Counted from the first letter of the stretch, positions 9,313 to 20,200 are shown. The stretch is DNA of 58,755 bases from Pseudomonadota bacterium (GCA_023405815.1 JAEXXM010000044.1:1-58755), one strand, 5' to 3'. The notes: generated by a model not told the origin, from the sequence alone. Program-made: numbers and translations.

Positions 9313-9622
9313 GTCGGCCTCCCAAAAATACGCAACGCGGGACCAGCACTCCCCGCGTGGTGCTCAAAAATGCTGCACCCACACTCCCATGGTGTTCTAG
9401 GGGGGGAGGGCTTTCATTGTCGAGAGATGCTCTTCGCTGCAGGCGATTTTTTGGCTCGTTGGGCGAAGATGCGGCACGCATGCTGCAGCAACGCGTCAGG
9501 CGCAATGCTCAAGCGCCACATGCAACAAATACTTTGCGTTGATAAACCACTTCCTCGCCACAGTCGCGCCCTTGTTCACCATAAGAACACAACTACGCGT
9601 ACCAACATGAGAGGGCATAGCG
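9313..9622. promoter_or_regulatory. Divergent intergenic region
   Basis: These 310 bp separate divergently transcribed DUF3754 and J-domain genes and must hold both promoters. The half near the J-domain gene is richer in A+T (for example CAACAAATACTTTGCGTTGA at 9522-9541). I see no confident paired -35/-10 boxes, conserved hairpin or gene here. Confidence 0.4.
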
Positions 9623-11020
9623 GTGCGTCTAGTTTCCCGCTTTTTCGTGGTGTTGACCTTCGGTTCTTTGCCGTTTTTGCAGGCCGAGGCTCGTGAGCGG
9701 CTGGTGATGCCGTTCGATTGTGGCTTTGAAGGCGGGGAGGTGAGACTGACCCCCGCTGGTGAGACCAGCTATCCGATAGTCGGGGCACGTGACGAGCAGA
9801 CCGTCACCACTTGCCCCCCGGGTGCTGAAACGGGCTGCCGGACCGTAATGGTCCATCGTTTCCAGATCGCCTGCGCCGGCCAGAAAGCCGCCTGGATGGA
9901 GGTCGCCGCCTCCATCGGCAGCGCCGCCGCAAATCGCACCTGGATCGAGGATGGCCGGCTCAATCTTGTCATGCCGGCCCGCGCGGCCCTCGAGGCCTCG
10001 CCCGACTGTCTCAATCGCAACCGCAGCGATCTGCAGCGCCAGGTTGTTCTCAGCGGCGACTGCCTGCCCTGGCCGCGCAAGGCCGCCTTCGAGCATCTCG
10101 TGCTTCCGGCCGGATTCGCCCCCGTCGGCGAGCTCGGAGCCCGGCTTATGATCGGCGCCGCCGCTGACGAGGCCTCTGCGGCAGCCGGCAACGGCGCTCT
10201 CACGCTGACGCAGGTCGCCTCCACCGACGAGCTGTCCATCGCCAAGGCCGACCCGGATGCTGTCCTCCAGCCGGCGGGGCGCACTGAAACTTTCGAGACA
10301 GTGCTTGAGCCCGACATTGCGGCCGACGATTGGATTACGGTCGTCCATGCCGGACCAGAGCCGCAACCCGCGATCGACAGCACAGAGCCCGCCCCGCGTA
10401 TCTGGGCATGGGTTGCGGCCATCGCCTCGGCCGCCGTCATCGTGCTGCTGCTCGCTGTCCGCTATGCGCCCGCGCTCCGCGCCCGCTGGCTGGGTGCCAG
10501 CGCCTTCCGCATGGCGCAGACGGACATGACCCTCGCCAACGCCTCCGGCGCCGTCGCCGCGCTGCTCGAGCAGACGGACGAGGCAACGCAAGGACTGAAG
10601 GGCGCCGGGCCCTTGCGCGACGTGCTGCTGGGCGAGCTCGGCCAAGTGCGCCACCGACTAGCCAACCTAGACAAGCTTTCCGCCAAGGGTGAGCTGCCCA
10701 CCGACCGGTCCGCCCCGCAATACCGCGCGCTGGTGCGCGAGCTGGACCGCATCCGCCGCATCGTCGACAGCGCCGCCGCCAGCCTCTCCAATTCGCGCAA
10801 GGCAACGACGTTGCCGCGCACGACGAGCGAGGCCTACGAGGTCCTTGGCGTCAATGCCGAGGTGAGCGAGGGCGTTCTCAAGAAGATCGTCGACGCTCTG
10901 CGCATGAGCTGGCATCCCGATCATGCCCGCGATGAGAGTGACCGCCTGCTGCGCGAGGACCGCATCCGCCAGATCAACATCGCCTGGGATCTGATCAACG
11001 GAAAGCGCGAGGCCGCCTGA
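9623..11020 (+). CDS. Membrane-anchored J-domain protein with exported Cys-rich domain
   Basis: A 465-residue protein of unusual layout. Residues 1-23 are a signal-like hydrophobic segment. About 24-255 look periplasmic, with six cysteines (33, 64, 72, 84, 129, 147) that could form disulfides. Residues 261-280 are a transmembrane helix. The cytoplasmic side holds a helical region with likely coiled coil and a C-terminal J-domain: SEAYEVLGVNAEVSEGVLKK and the HPD triad at 431-433, then NIAWDLINGK. J-domains stimulate Hsp70 ATPase activity, so this may recruit DnaK to the membrane (inference). The start is GTG 9623, with AGAGGG upstream. Confidence 0.75.
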   Translation: MRLVSRFFVVLTFGSLPFLQAEARERLVMPFDCGFEGGEVRLTPAGETSYPIVGARDEQTVTTCPPGAETGCRTVMVHRFQIACAGQKAAWMEVAASIGSAAANRTWIEDGRLNLVMPARAALEASPDCLNRNRSDLQRQVVLSGDCLPWPRKAAFEHLVLPAGFAPVGELGARLMIGAAADEASAAAGNGALTLTQVASTDELSIAKADPDAVLQPAGRTETFETVLEPDIAADDWITVVHAGPEPQPAIDSTEPAPRIWAWVAAIASAAVIVLLLAVRYAPALRARWLGASAFRMAQTDMTLANASGAVAALLEQTDEATQGLKGAGPLRDVLLGELGQVRHRLANLDKLSAKGELPTDRSAPQYRALVRELDRIRRIVDSAAASLSNSRKATTLPRTTSEAYEVLGVNAEVSEGVLKKIVDALRMSWHPDHARDESDRLLREDRIRQINIAWDLINGKREAA

Positions 11021-11041
11021 CGCTCCGGCGCATGCCAACGA

Positions 11042-11161
11042 GTGTCATCCTCGGCTTTAGGCCGAGGATCCACCGTTCCACTTGTTCCGGCTTTGGCGGA
11101 AGCGCATTGGCGTCTGAGATCGCCGCACGCTGGTTCCTCGGGACAAGCCCGAGGATGACAG
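11042..11161. repeat. Inverted pair of family A REP-like palindromes
   Basis: Unit 1 has TCCTCGGC/GCCGAGGA (11048-11068). Unit 2, in opposite orientation, has TCCTCGGG/CCCGAGGA (11135-11155) and ends ATGACA. About 65 bp separate them, as in a bacterial interspersed mosaic element. They lie between convergent genes. Confidence 0.75.
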
Positions 11162-11194
11162 TGGAGCTGCGTCACGCCGACGCCGAAAACAACT

Positions 11195-11665
11195 TCAGCC
11201 GTAGGCGCGGTGCTGCATGGTCTGGGTTTCGAGCTGCGGCGCGACCTCAGCCGCGTTCGCCACCTTGCGCGAGCGGCCATCGAAGCTAGCTCCCTGCTCG
11301 ATCGTCAGCGACTGGGCGTGGATGTCGCCATCGACCTGAGCGCTGGGATGCAGGGTGACGTTGGCACCGAGAATGGCGCCCTGAACCCGGCCGAACACAC
11401 GCACGGTGTCGGCGGCGATCGAGCCGTTAACGATCGCCTCCTCGCCGACGACCAGCTCGTTGCAGTGCAAATCGGCCGTGATGGCACCGTTGACGCGCAA
11501 GGCACCCTTGCAGCGCACGGTGATGGCTTGGCCCTCGATGGACATATCCTTGCCGATGACCGACGCTGCGTCGAGCCGGCCTCCGGCAGCTGTTGTCGGC
11601 AGGGTCGTGACTTCGGCAGGAACGACAGTGAGTGTCTTCGGGTCGTGCTTACGCTGAAACACCAT
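11195..11665 (-). CDS. bacA: Bactofilin (polymer-forming cytoskeletal protein)
   Basis: A 156-residue bactofilin (DUF583/CcmA family), a self-polymerising beta-helical scaffold that bacteria use to localise cell-wall enzymes or build stalks. The central part (about 35-130) shows the repeating short-strand pattern of a right-handed beta-helix: VIGKDMSIEG, CKGALRVNGAITADLHCN, VVGEEAIVNGSIAADTVRV and QGAILGANVTLHPSAQVDGD. The disordered N- and C-terminal tails are also typical. GAGGGAGA precedes the ATG at 11665. It is divergent from pcm across 58 bp. The gene symbol is by analogy with Caulobacter; paralogues cannot be excluded. Confidence 0.88.
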   Translation of the reverse strand: MVFQRKHDPKTLTVVPAEVTTLPTTAAGGRLDAASVIGKDMSIEGQAITVRCKGALRVNGAITADLHCNELVVGEEAIVNGSIAADTVRVFGRVQGAILGANVTLHPSAQVDGDIHAQSLTIEQGASFDGRSRKVANAAEVAPQLETQTMQHRAYG

Positions 11666-11723
11666 GACAGTCTCCCTCGACGTATGATCCGAGATCAGAA
11701 AGCCGCGCCGACGTGGTGGAATT

Positions 11724-12515
11724 ATGGTGAATCGGCAAGCTAATGAGCGCCCTGTGCACTATTCGCATGGCACCTGGCCGAAGCACGCATCGCGCATCGT
11801 GTGCACAGTGCTCGTGCACGCGCTCGTCCTCACGGGGATTGCCGGCATGACGCACGCCGAGGAGCTTCGCGCCGTCGAGCGCAACCGCATGGTCGATGAG
11901 ATCGCCGCGCTCGCCCGCGCTGTTCCCGACACGGGCCGTGCCGAGCTCGACCCGCGCGTGCTCGACGCCATGCGTCGCGTCCCGCGCCACGAGTTCGTCC
12001 CCGCTGAGCAACGCGCCGCCGCCTACCGCGACCGCCCGCTTCCCATCGGCGGGGGGCAGACGATCTCGCAGCCCTATATGGTCGCCCTCATGACCGACCT
12101 GATGCGCATCGAGCCCGGCGATAAGGTCCTCGAGATTGGAACCGGCTGCGGCTATCAGGCAGCCGTGCTGGCCGAGCTGGCGCAGGAGGTCTACTCGATC
12201 GAGATCGTCGAGCCCCTCGCCCGCGTGGCTGCGGAAACGCTCACCCGGCTCGGATATCGCGTGAGGACACGCATCGGCGATGGTTACAAGGGCTGGCCCG
12301 AGGCCGCACCCTTCGATGCCATCATCGTCACCGCCGCGCCCGATCATATCCCGCCGGCGCTCATCGAGCAGTTGAAGCCGGGCGGCCGCATGGTCATCCC
12401 CGTCGGCACCCTCTTCCAGTCGCTGATGGTGGTGACCAAGAACGCCGATGGCACGACCTTCAACGAGAATATCGTGCCCGTCCGCTTCGTCCCCCTCACC
12501 CGCGAGAAGGACTAA
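11724..12515 (+). CDS. pcm: Protein-L-isoaspartate O-methyltransferase, apparently exported
   Basis: PCMT repairs isoaspartyl residues in aged proteins by SAM-dependent carboxyl methylation. The 263-residue product has PCMT features: VPRHEFVP, PLPIGGGQTISQPYMVA, the SAM loop VLEIGTGCGYQAAVLAEL, SIEIVEPLA and IIVTAAPDHIP. Unlike cytoplasmic Pcm it begins with about 45 extra residues including a basic start and hydrophobic stretch (RIVCTVLVHALVLTGIAGM) ending THAEE, which looks like a signal peptide. If so the enzyme would act in the periplasm, where SAM supply is unclear. A later ATG (MVDEIAAL) would give a cytoplasmic form, so localisation is inference. Confidence 0.87.
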   Translation: MVNRQANERPVHYSHGTWPKHASRIVCTVLVHALVLTGIAGMTHAEELRAVERNRMVDEIAALARAVPDTGRAELDPRVLDAMRRVPRHEFVPAEQRAAAYRDRPLPIGGGQTISQPYMVALMTDLMRIEPGDKVLEIGTGCGYQAAVLAELAQEVYSIEIVEPLARVAAETLTRLGYRVRTRIGDGYKGWPEAAPFDAIIVTAAPDHIPPALIEQLKPGGRMVIPVGTLFQSLMVVTKNADGTTFNENIVPVRFVPLTREKD

Positions 12516-12640
12516 CAGATAGTCCTCTTTAGCGTCGTGGCCGCGCAGGCGGCCATCCACGCCAGGTCCAGCAATCGATCGTGTCGGTGTGCGCGCAAGC
12601 GCAGACTTGCGAGGTTGCGGGCCTTCGGCTGCCCACCCTC

Positions 12641-12740
12641 GACGTCATTCCCGCGCAGGCGGGAACCCAGACACCGCGCCCCACGGCGACTGTCACGTAC
12701 TAGGATAGGTGACTGGGTACCCACCTACGTGGGGATGACG
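12641..12740. repeat. Inverted pair of family B REP-like units
   Basis: CGTCATTCCCGCGCAGGCGG (12642-12661), extended by GAACCC, is one unit. TACCCACCTACGTGGGGATG (12718-12737), followed by ACG, is the partner in opposite orientation. They occupy most of the 257-bp gap between pcm and a small exported-protein gene. Related units recur at 40.7-41.2 and 41.6 kb. Confidence 0.7.
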
Positions 12741-12772
12741 TATTGCGGAGGCGAACGTGCGGGACGCTCGCA

Positions 12773-13174
12773 TCACTTCCACGTCCAAGTGAGATCGCTC
12801 TGCTTGTAGTCGAACGCGCGCTCGGGTGCCTGCTCGTCGCTCATGTCGATCGCGTTGCCGCGCTCGTCATAGAGCTGGACCGTGCCGTCGATGTTGAGCG
12901 TCTTCTTGCCGATCTCGCACTCGTAGGGCAGCGAGCGCGCCCCACCGAGTTCTGCCCAATGCCCGCCGAAGCGGGCGCCGATGCAGATGATGCTGTCGGC
13001 CGCAAGCCCCTGCGCCTTCAGTTCCGCATTGATCTCGCCGATCAGCTTCTGGTCGTCCTTGAGCTGCTCCATCACCTCATCCAGCGTGATGGAGCCCTCG
13101 GCCCATGCTGCACTTGCGCCGAACAGCACGAAGGCAGCGGTGCCGAGCACCAGGATGCGAAGCGGGCGTATCAT
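12773..13174 (-). CDS. Small exported protein, unknown function
   Basis: I do not recognise a named family. The 133-residue product begins MIRPLRILVLGTAAFVLF and has a signal peptide likely cleaved after AAWA. The mature part contains SITLDEVMEQLKDDQKLIGE, two cysteines (IICIGARFGG and YECEIGKKTL) that could pair, and ends in LTWTWK. The ATG at 13174 has GAGAAG upstream and places the signal peptide at the start; an upstream GTG at 13222 would add 16 charged residues. It follows trxA on the same strand but is separated from it by a strong terminator. Confidence 0.7.
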   Translation of the reverse strand: MIRPLRILVLGTAAFVLFGASAAWAEGSITLDEVMEQLKDDQKLIGEINAELKAQGLAADSIICIGARFGGHWAELGGARSLPYECEIGKKTLNIDGTVQLYDERGNAIDMSDEQAPERAFDYKQSDLTWTWK

Positions 13175-13276
13175 CGATCTTCTCGCGACTGGATTGCCCT
13201 CTGCGAGACTAGAGCTTTTCACCGGCCGGTGAAATCGCCATGCAGCGCGCCGCCCCTGCCGGGCATCGCCAGCGCC

Positions 13277-13310
13277 AAAAAAGAAAGGCCCCGCCGGATG
13301 GCAGGGCCTC
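13277..13310 (-). terminator. Rho-independent terminator of trxA
   Basis: On the minus strand AGGCCCTGC and CGGGGCCT form a stem with one internal mismatch, immediately followed by TTTCTTTTTT. It begins about 24 bp after the trxA stop. Confidence 0.85.
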
Positions 13311-13333
13311 GCATCAGTCTAAGGCGGATGACT

Positions 13334-13657
13334 TTAGACGACGGAAGAGTTGATCCAGTCCTCGAGCTTCTTCTTCTGCACCAGGGCGCCCGTGTGCTGC
13401 GCCGCCGGTTTTCCGTTCTTGAACAGGATCAGCGTCGGCATGGCGCGGATGCCGTACTTGCCGGTGACGTTCGGGTTCTGGTCGACGTCGAGCTTCACGA
13501 CTTTGACCTTGCCTTCCATCTCCTTGGCGACCTGTTCCAGCGCCGGGGCCATGGCCTTGCAGGGGCCGCACCATTCCGCAAAAAAGTCCACGAGAACCGG
13601 TTCCGTGGACTTCAAAACCTCCTGCTCGAAGGTGCTGTCGGACACTGCATTTGCCAT
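13334..13657 (-). CDS. trxA: Thioredoxin
   Basis: Thioredoxin reduces disulfides of cytoplasmic proteins, with electrons from thioredoxin reductase. The 107-residue length is standard. The active site EWCGPCKAMAP has the CGPC redox pair at about 32-35, with the buried Asp in VDFFAEW, the cis-Pro loop IRAMPTLILFKNGK and terminal helix KKKLEDWINSSV. AGGAG sits 8 bases before the ATG at 13657, excluding a longer start at 13747 that would overlap addA. Position directly after addA is common in this order. A strong terminator follows. Confidence 0.96.
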   Translation of the reverse strand: MANAVSDSTFEQEVLKSTEPVLVDFFAEWCGPCKAMAPALEQVAKEMEGKVKVVKLDVDQNPNVTGKYGIRAMPTLILFKNGKPAAQHTGALVQKKKLEDWINSSVV

Positions 13658-13721
13658 ATGTTGTTCTCCTTTTGAGGCGCGCTTCCCGCGACACGCGGAT
13701 GGCACCTCTTCGAGCCGGAAG

Positions 13722-16700
13722 TTAGGAATGCCCTCCGCGAGCGTCAAGGTGACTTAAGTCAAGTTCCCAGAGCCGGGCGGCATAGCTGTCGAGCGTTTCG
13801 TCGGGGATGGTCATGATTCGCGGACCGTCGGTCCATAGCAGCGCCGTCCGGATTGGGCGCCCTGCATAAATTTCGCGCAAGGCGAGGCGGTATGCCGCGA
13901 GCTGGAATAGGTAAGCCCCTGCAACCTGCTCCACCTTCAGGGGCGGCGGCCGGTTAGTCTTGTAGTCGACGATGAGCACCTCATCGCCGAGGTCCACCAC
14001 CCGGTCGAGCTGCCCCATCAGCTTCAAGGGAGGCCCTTTGCCTTTAGGGCTGGGAATGAGCGCGACGATCGGCACCTCCGCGCGGCTCTTGGGACCGAAC
14101 AGGGGCGCGAACTCGGGCGCCGTGAGGATGGCCAGCGTCTCCTTCGCGATGGAACTGCGCGCCCTTGCCGTGAGCGCGCTGCCGCGCGCCGCGAGAAAAC
14201 CCGCCGCCGCCTTCTCCCAACCTTCCTGCGGCAGTGTCGGCAGGTACTGCAGCAGCGCGTGCGTGAGCGTTCCGCGCAGGAACCGGTTGTCCGCCGACTG
14301 CGCGGAGGGCGGCAGCGACGATGGCTCTTCGCCCGCCGACCGCGGCAGCGGGCGAGCCTCGACGATCGGCTCGCCCTCGGCATCGGGCGCGTAGGCTTCG
14401 AGACGCGAGGGCGCGAGCGGGATGGACAGCGTCGCCTCGCGCGGAGCCGGGTTCACTGCCCACGCAGGCAGGGTAACGCGTGCCGCCTCCTGTTTATGGT
14501 CCGAGGGGCGCGCCTTTGCCGCGACCGCTTGCGGCTCGACACGGCGCTTCACGCGCACCCCGAGTGCATCCTGCACCTCCTGGAGGTCGCCGGAGAGACC
14601 CTCTGCTATGTGCTCGTACCAGCAACCTGGCGTCCGCCCCCTCCTGCCCTCGAAGCCGGCGATGTACAGCCGGTCCCGTGCGCGCGTCATGGCGACGTAG
14701 AGCAGCCGGTTGCGCTCCTCGGTCTCCCGCCGCGTGCGCGCCGCCCGGGCAGCGGAAATGGCGGCGTGCCCACTCGTACCCTTGACGCTCCAGACGAACG
14801 GTGTGCCTTCCGCGCCGTCCGGCAGCTCAAGGCTTTCGATGTCGAGCAGCGACGTCACCGGTCCGCCCGACGCCGTCGAGCACGTGTCGGGCAGGAACAC
14901 GATCGGCGCCTCGAGCCCCTTCGCGCCGTGCACGGTCATGACGCGCACCTCGTCGCGCCCGTGCTCCATGTCGCGCTTCACCTCGCGGTCCGCTTCGCGC
15001 AGGTAGGTGAGGAATCCCGTGAGCGATGGCGCTTCCGCATCGTCGTAGCTCAGCGCCAGGTTGAGGAACTCGTCGATCGGGTCGGCCGCCTCTGCGCCGA
15101 GCCGAGATAGCAGCTTCGCCCGTCCACCCTCGCGGTCGAGGATCGAGGCGAAGAACTCGAACGGCGGCACGAAGTCGGCGCGCGAGCGCCAGCGCTTCAG
15201 CGTCTCTACGGCAGCACGAAACCGCTCGTTGTCGTTGGCGTGTGCGATCAGCGCTTTCCACAGCGTGCCCCCGCGCCCCGGCGCGATGGCGAGCAGATCG
15301 TCGTCGTCGAAACCTATGAGCGGGCTTTTCAGCACCTCGGCCAGAGCAAGGTCGTCCTCGGGCAGGGTGAGGAAATCGCCGAGGGACATGAGGTCCTCGA
15401 CGGCGATCTGCTCGGAAAGACGCAACCGGTCCGCGCCGGCCACCTGTATGCCGCGTGCCTTCAACGCCGCGACCATCGGGCCCGCGAACGGGCGCCGCTT
15501 GCGCACCAGGATGATGATGTCGCCGGCCCGCACTGGCCGCCCTTCCGAGGCGAGAACCTCGCCGGAATCGAGCCAGCCTCGTATCGTCGCGGCGATGCGC
15601 TCGGCGAGCCGCTCTGCCGGCGCCCGCCCCGCTGCCTCTTCGAGCGGCGACCACGGATCGCTATCGCCGTCGTCCTCCGGTGTCTCTGTCGGCCAGATTT
15701 CCACCACCCCGCCATGCCCGAGGCGATGCACCGCGTGGCGAACGATGGCACCTTCCGCTGTGAGCCCTGGCGTGCGGATGTGATCGCTGAACACCCGGTC
15801 GACGGCTTCGAGCACGGGCGCCACGGTGCGGAACGATAGGTTGAGCGGGATGCGCCGAAACGTCTGTGTTCCGCTCATCGCTTCAAACCGTCGGCCCATC
15901 TCGGCGAACTTGTGCGGCGCGGCGCCCTGGAACGAGTAGATCGACTGCTTCTCGTCGCCCACGGCGAACAGCGTGCGGGTGACGTCATGCTGCCCGCTGC
16001 CGGTGAAGAACTCCCGCGCCAGCGCTTCGACGATCTGCCACTGATCGGGACTCGTATCCTGCGCCTCGTCGACGAGGATGTGGTCTATGCCGCGGTCGAG
16101 CTTGAACATCACCCAGCCGGCGAGATCCTGCCCGCCGAGCAGGTACACGCTGCGCGCGATGAGGTCGTCGTAATCAAGCGCGGCCCGGCGTTGCTTCGCC
16201 AGCGTGTAGCGCTGCAGCACGGCACCCGCGAGCCTAGCAACGCGATGGTCGCCGTGATGGCGCGCACGCCGCGCCGCTCCTCGACGAGCCCCATGAAACG
16301 CGCTTGCGCTATATCCAGCGCATCCCGCAGGTCGGGGAAAGAGTCGGCGACGCTCTTGGTCATCAGGCGTGTCCGCGCCTTGCCGTCGGTGCAGAAAAAT
16401 TTCTCCAGCGCCCCCGCGCGTGCGGCGCTCGACGACGCCCTCAGCGCGGCGAGGATGTGCTGCGCCATCTTCTGGTCGGTAGACGAGCCGCCAGTCAGAG
16501 CATCGCGCAGTCGCGCAAGCTCCGCATCGCTGACCACGTCGGCCATCTCGCTGTCTATGTCGTCGCTGGTGACGCCGTCCCGAACGTTGAAGCTGCTGCG
16601 GAATGCGCGCTCGAGGCCGGCGAGCTCGTCGTCATCGTCGTTGCCGAAGTCGATGCGCAGGGCACTGTCGAGCCAGCGCCGCTGCGCCAGTGCCGTCCGC

Positions 16701-17299
16701 AGCACCTCGTCGAACCGCTCCTCGGCCGCATAGGGAATGACCGCATCGAGCGCCTTGCGCTGTACCGACGATGAGCCGTCGGTCGCTTCCAGCAGCGTCG
16801 CATCGATGGCTTCGCGCAGCAGCGCCGTTGCCGTCACGTCGTCGAGCACGGTGAAGCCTGGCGCCACGCCCGCTTCGAGCGGAAACCGCTGCAACAGCCG
16901 CTCGCAGAACGAGTGGATCGTCTGAACTTTAAGGCCGCCCGGCGTCTCGATTGCCACCGTAAACAGCGTGCGTGCCAGTCTTGTCTCGCCCTCGAACGGC
17001 CTTCGGTCGCACAGCTCCTCGATCTCGCGTTCGAGATCGGCCTCCGCCATCGTCACCCACTTGGCGAGGGTATCGAACACGCGCTTCGACATCTCCGCCG
17101 CGGCGGCCTTGGTGTAGGTGAGGCACAGGATGCGCTCTGGCTTGGTGCCGGAAAGCATGAGGCGAAGCACGCGCTGGGTCAGCACGTGCGTCTTGCCTGT
17201 GCCGGCATTGGCGCTGACCCACACGGAAGCCGTCGGGTCGGCGGCATCGCGCTGATGACGCTTGGTGCGCTCGATGTCGCTCTCTTGCCGCATGCTCAT
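13722..17299 (-). pseudogene. addA: Helicase-nuclease subunit AddA, split by a frameshift
   Basis: AddA is the UvrD-like helicase and C-terminal nuclease subunit that, with AddB, processes double-strand breaks for recombination. The N-terminal part (from ATG 17299) has Walker A VSANAGTGKTHVLTQRVLRL, LCLTYTKAAAAEM and IHSFCERLL. The second part, in another frame, has the DEAQDTS Walker B, GDEKQSIYSFQGA, MTVHGAKGLEAPIVFLPD, MTRARDRLYI and nuclease motif IVDYKTN. The frame is lost just after the codons for ATIALL, near 16233-16236. One extra base there restores LLRLAGAVLQRYTLAKQRRA and a protein of about 1192 residues. ATGA overlaps the addB stop. This is either a true loss or a base error. Confidence 0.85.
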
Positions 17300-20200
17300 G
17301 GCGTCGGCACCTCGTCCTCGCCCGGCACCGACCATTCCGCGACGCGCGCCAGATGCGCGTAATCGTCATAGTCGTAGTCGAAACGCGCGCGGCGCAGCGC
17401 CTTGTACGGCGTCGCCTCGTCGTCGAAGCGGGCAATGAGCTTCGCGAGATTGTCGAGCGCCGCCTCCGCGAGCGCAGTGACGTCGCCGGCCGAGACGCGC
17501 CGGTCCTCGCCGGGCGGCTCTGCGCCGGTGGCCCGCACATAGCGCAGCCCGATGACGGGAGTCTTGGCGATGCCGGCAAAGCCCGGCTCTCCGAGCGCCA
17601 CCGCCGCCTCCAGCGGTAGCTGTGGCTTCATCCCCGCTGCGATCTGCTTGTCGTTCGGGACTGTGCCCGTCTTGTAGTCGGTGATGATGATACCGCCCGG
17701 CGTGATATCGATGCGATCGGCGCGCGCCGACAGCGTGAACGGCTCTCCCCCTGCAGCAATCACACGCTGGCCCGTGATCTCGGCGACGACCCGCTGCGCA
17801 TCCGTCCTCCGTGCCGGCTCGCTGTCGGCGAACCAGTCGGCGAAGCGGTGGAACCGCGGCAACCAGAAAGCGGCAACGCGCGGATTGTCGATGTAATCGG
17901 CGAGCACGCCGCGCGCGATGTCCATCAGCTCGGCGTTGGCATCGTCAGGCAGTCGGTCGGGAAATCTCGCCGCGAACCGGCTCATGATGTCGTGCACCAC
18001 GTTGCCGCGCAGCGCCGCATTGGGGTCCTCGCCGAGGCCCGGCAGCTTCTCGAGCTTCAGGATGTCACGCGCGAAGATCGCATAGGGATTGGCGAGCCAC
18101 GTTTCGATGCGCGTGACGCTGATCTTGCGCGGGCGCAACGCCAGCGGCGGACGCGGCTCTGGCGCCGATATGCGCGGTCGCCTCTGTACGTCGTCGCGCA
18201 TGCGCGCCCAGCCGAGCCACGGCTGGTCGGGCTGCAAGGCATCGGCGACGCCAAAGCCCGCGAGCAGCGCCTGCAAGCGCATCAGCCAGCGCGACGGCAC
18301 CGTCGGCACGCCGTCGACTTTCTCTGCCCGCGTCAGGTAGACTTGGCTAGCGCCGAGCAGCGACGTGAAGTCGTGCGCCGCGTGTCCGATCGTCTCCTCG
18401 GGGGACGGCAGGCCCAGCTCCGAGCGCATCGGCCGATTGAGCCACGGACCCGGGTCGGCCGCTTCCGGCCACGTGCCGTCGTTGAGTGAGCCGAGGATGA
18501 TCACATCCGGCTGCTGCAGGCGCGCCTCGAACGGGCCCCAAATGGAAAGGCGCGGATGCACGGCAACGCGCGGACGCACGTTCTGGCCGACCAGCAGGCT
18601 GCGGTAGAGATCGGGGTAGTCGCCGGCCGCGATCTGCAACGCTGGAAGTTGCGCATCGACGAGGCCGGCAAAGAAGCTCGACGCCGCGGCGCCGGCCTCG
18701 CCCTGCCACAGCGGCGAGCCGTCGTCAGGCGATGTTTCGGCCTCCGGGAGCCGGCATACCGCCTCGGCGACCGCGACATGCGCCGACGCTATTGCCTGCA
18801 TCGATTGCGGCCCGCGTTCGCGGAACACCGAAAGCAGGGGCGTATAGGCCTCCTTCAGCCGCGCGACGAGATCGTGCGCGCCGGCCCAGTCTTCGTTCCA
18901 CAGTCGTTGTACAGCGCGGCGACGCCGATCCTTGTTCTTGTCGGCACGATCGAGCGCGTCGGCGACGCCGTCGATGCCGCGGCCGAGATACACGTCGCGG
19001 AAGGCCGCGATCTCCAGCGCGCGTCCGGCCCGGCGCACGGCGAACGCATCGAGCCCGAGCCGAGTCAGCGGATGCTTGAGCAGCGCCATCACCGCCGCCG
19101 GCGCGAAGTCCTCGGCCGCCGCGGCGATGACGAGATCGAGGAACGTGCCAGGCGGCGTCTTGGCGAACGGGCGCCCGGCCGAGTCGTCGACCCGGATCCC
19201 CCAGGCTTCCAGCCGCACCGCGACGCGGCGCGCGAGCAGCCGGTCGGGCGAGACGAGCGCCGCCGTGCGTCCCGGCGTCTCCGCCGCCTCGCGCAGGATG
19301 AGTGCGACCACCTCCGCTTCGTCCTGGGCCGAAGGAGCCTCGATAAGGCTGACGCCGTCGAGCGCACCCCGCACCTCGCTCGCGTCAGCGTCGCCGATAT
19401 AGCGCTGCCAGAGCCCGGTCATGCCCGAAGGGCGCATGGTCTCGGCGACGAGCACGTCGCGCGCCTCTTGGTGCGGTTCAAGGCTCGCGCCCGGCAGCAT
19501 CGAAACGTCGCCGCGCGCAACACCGAGCGCTGACAGCAGCTTGTGGAAGCCGAACTGCGGATGCTCCGGATGCGAAGCGATCGCCGCCCAGCTTTCCTCG
19601 TCGAGGTAGAGGTCGAGACCGGGAAGCACGATCGCACCCTGCGGCAGCCCGGCGACGGCGCGCATCAGCTCCACGGTCGCGGGCACCGAGCCGGTGACGC
19701 CCGCGATGATCACCGGTCCCGAAGGCGGCGACTTCGCCAGCCGTTCTGCCTCGGCGAGGATCGCGCGGTTGCGGCGTGCTGCCGGCGACAGCAGCTTCTT
19801 CTCCTTAAGGTAGGCAGGCCAGAACGCCGTGATGATCTCGAGGAACTTCAGCGTGTCCTGCCAGTGGGCCGAGTATTCGTCCGGAACCAGCGAAGCCAGT
19901 CCATCGAGCGGCACGTTCTCCGTCTCGACCATGTCCATCAGCCGCGCCAGCTCGGCCGCGAGATGCGCCGCCTGCGCTGGCGTGTTCGCGCCCGCAGCCA
20001 CGGCGGCATCGCTGAGATGCGCAGCCTCGCCGCCGCCTTTGCGGATGGTCTCAGACCAGCGCTGCACCAGCATCGTCAGCACCAGCCGCCGCTCGATCTC
20101 GCTCACGGCCGGAGGAAGGTCGAGCGCATCGCTGCCCAGCGTTCCCGGGCTCGCGAGCCCGGCGAGCAATGTCAGGTCTTCTTCGCCCGCCGAGATCGGC

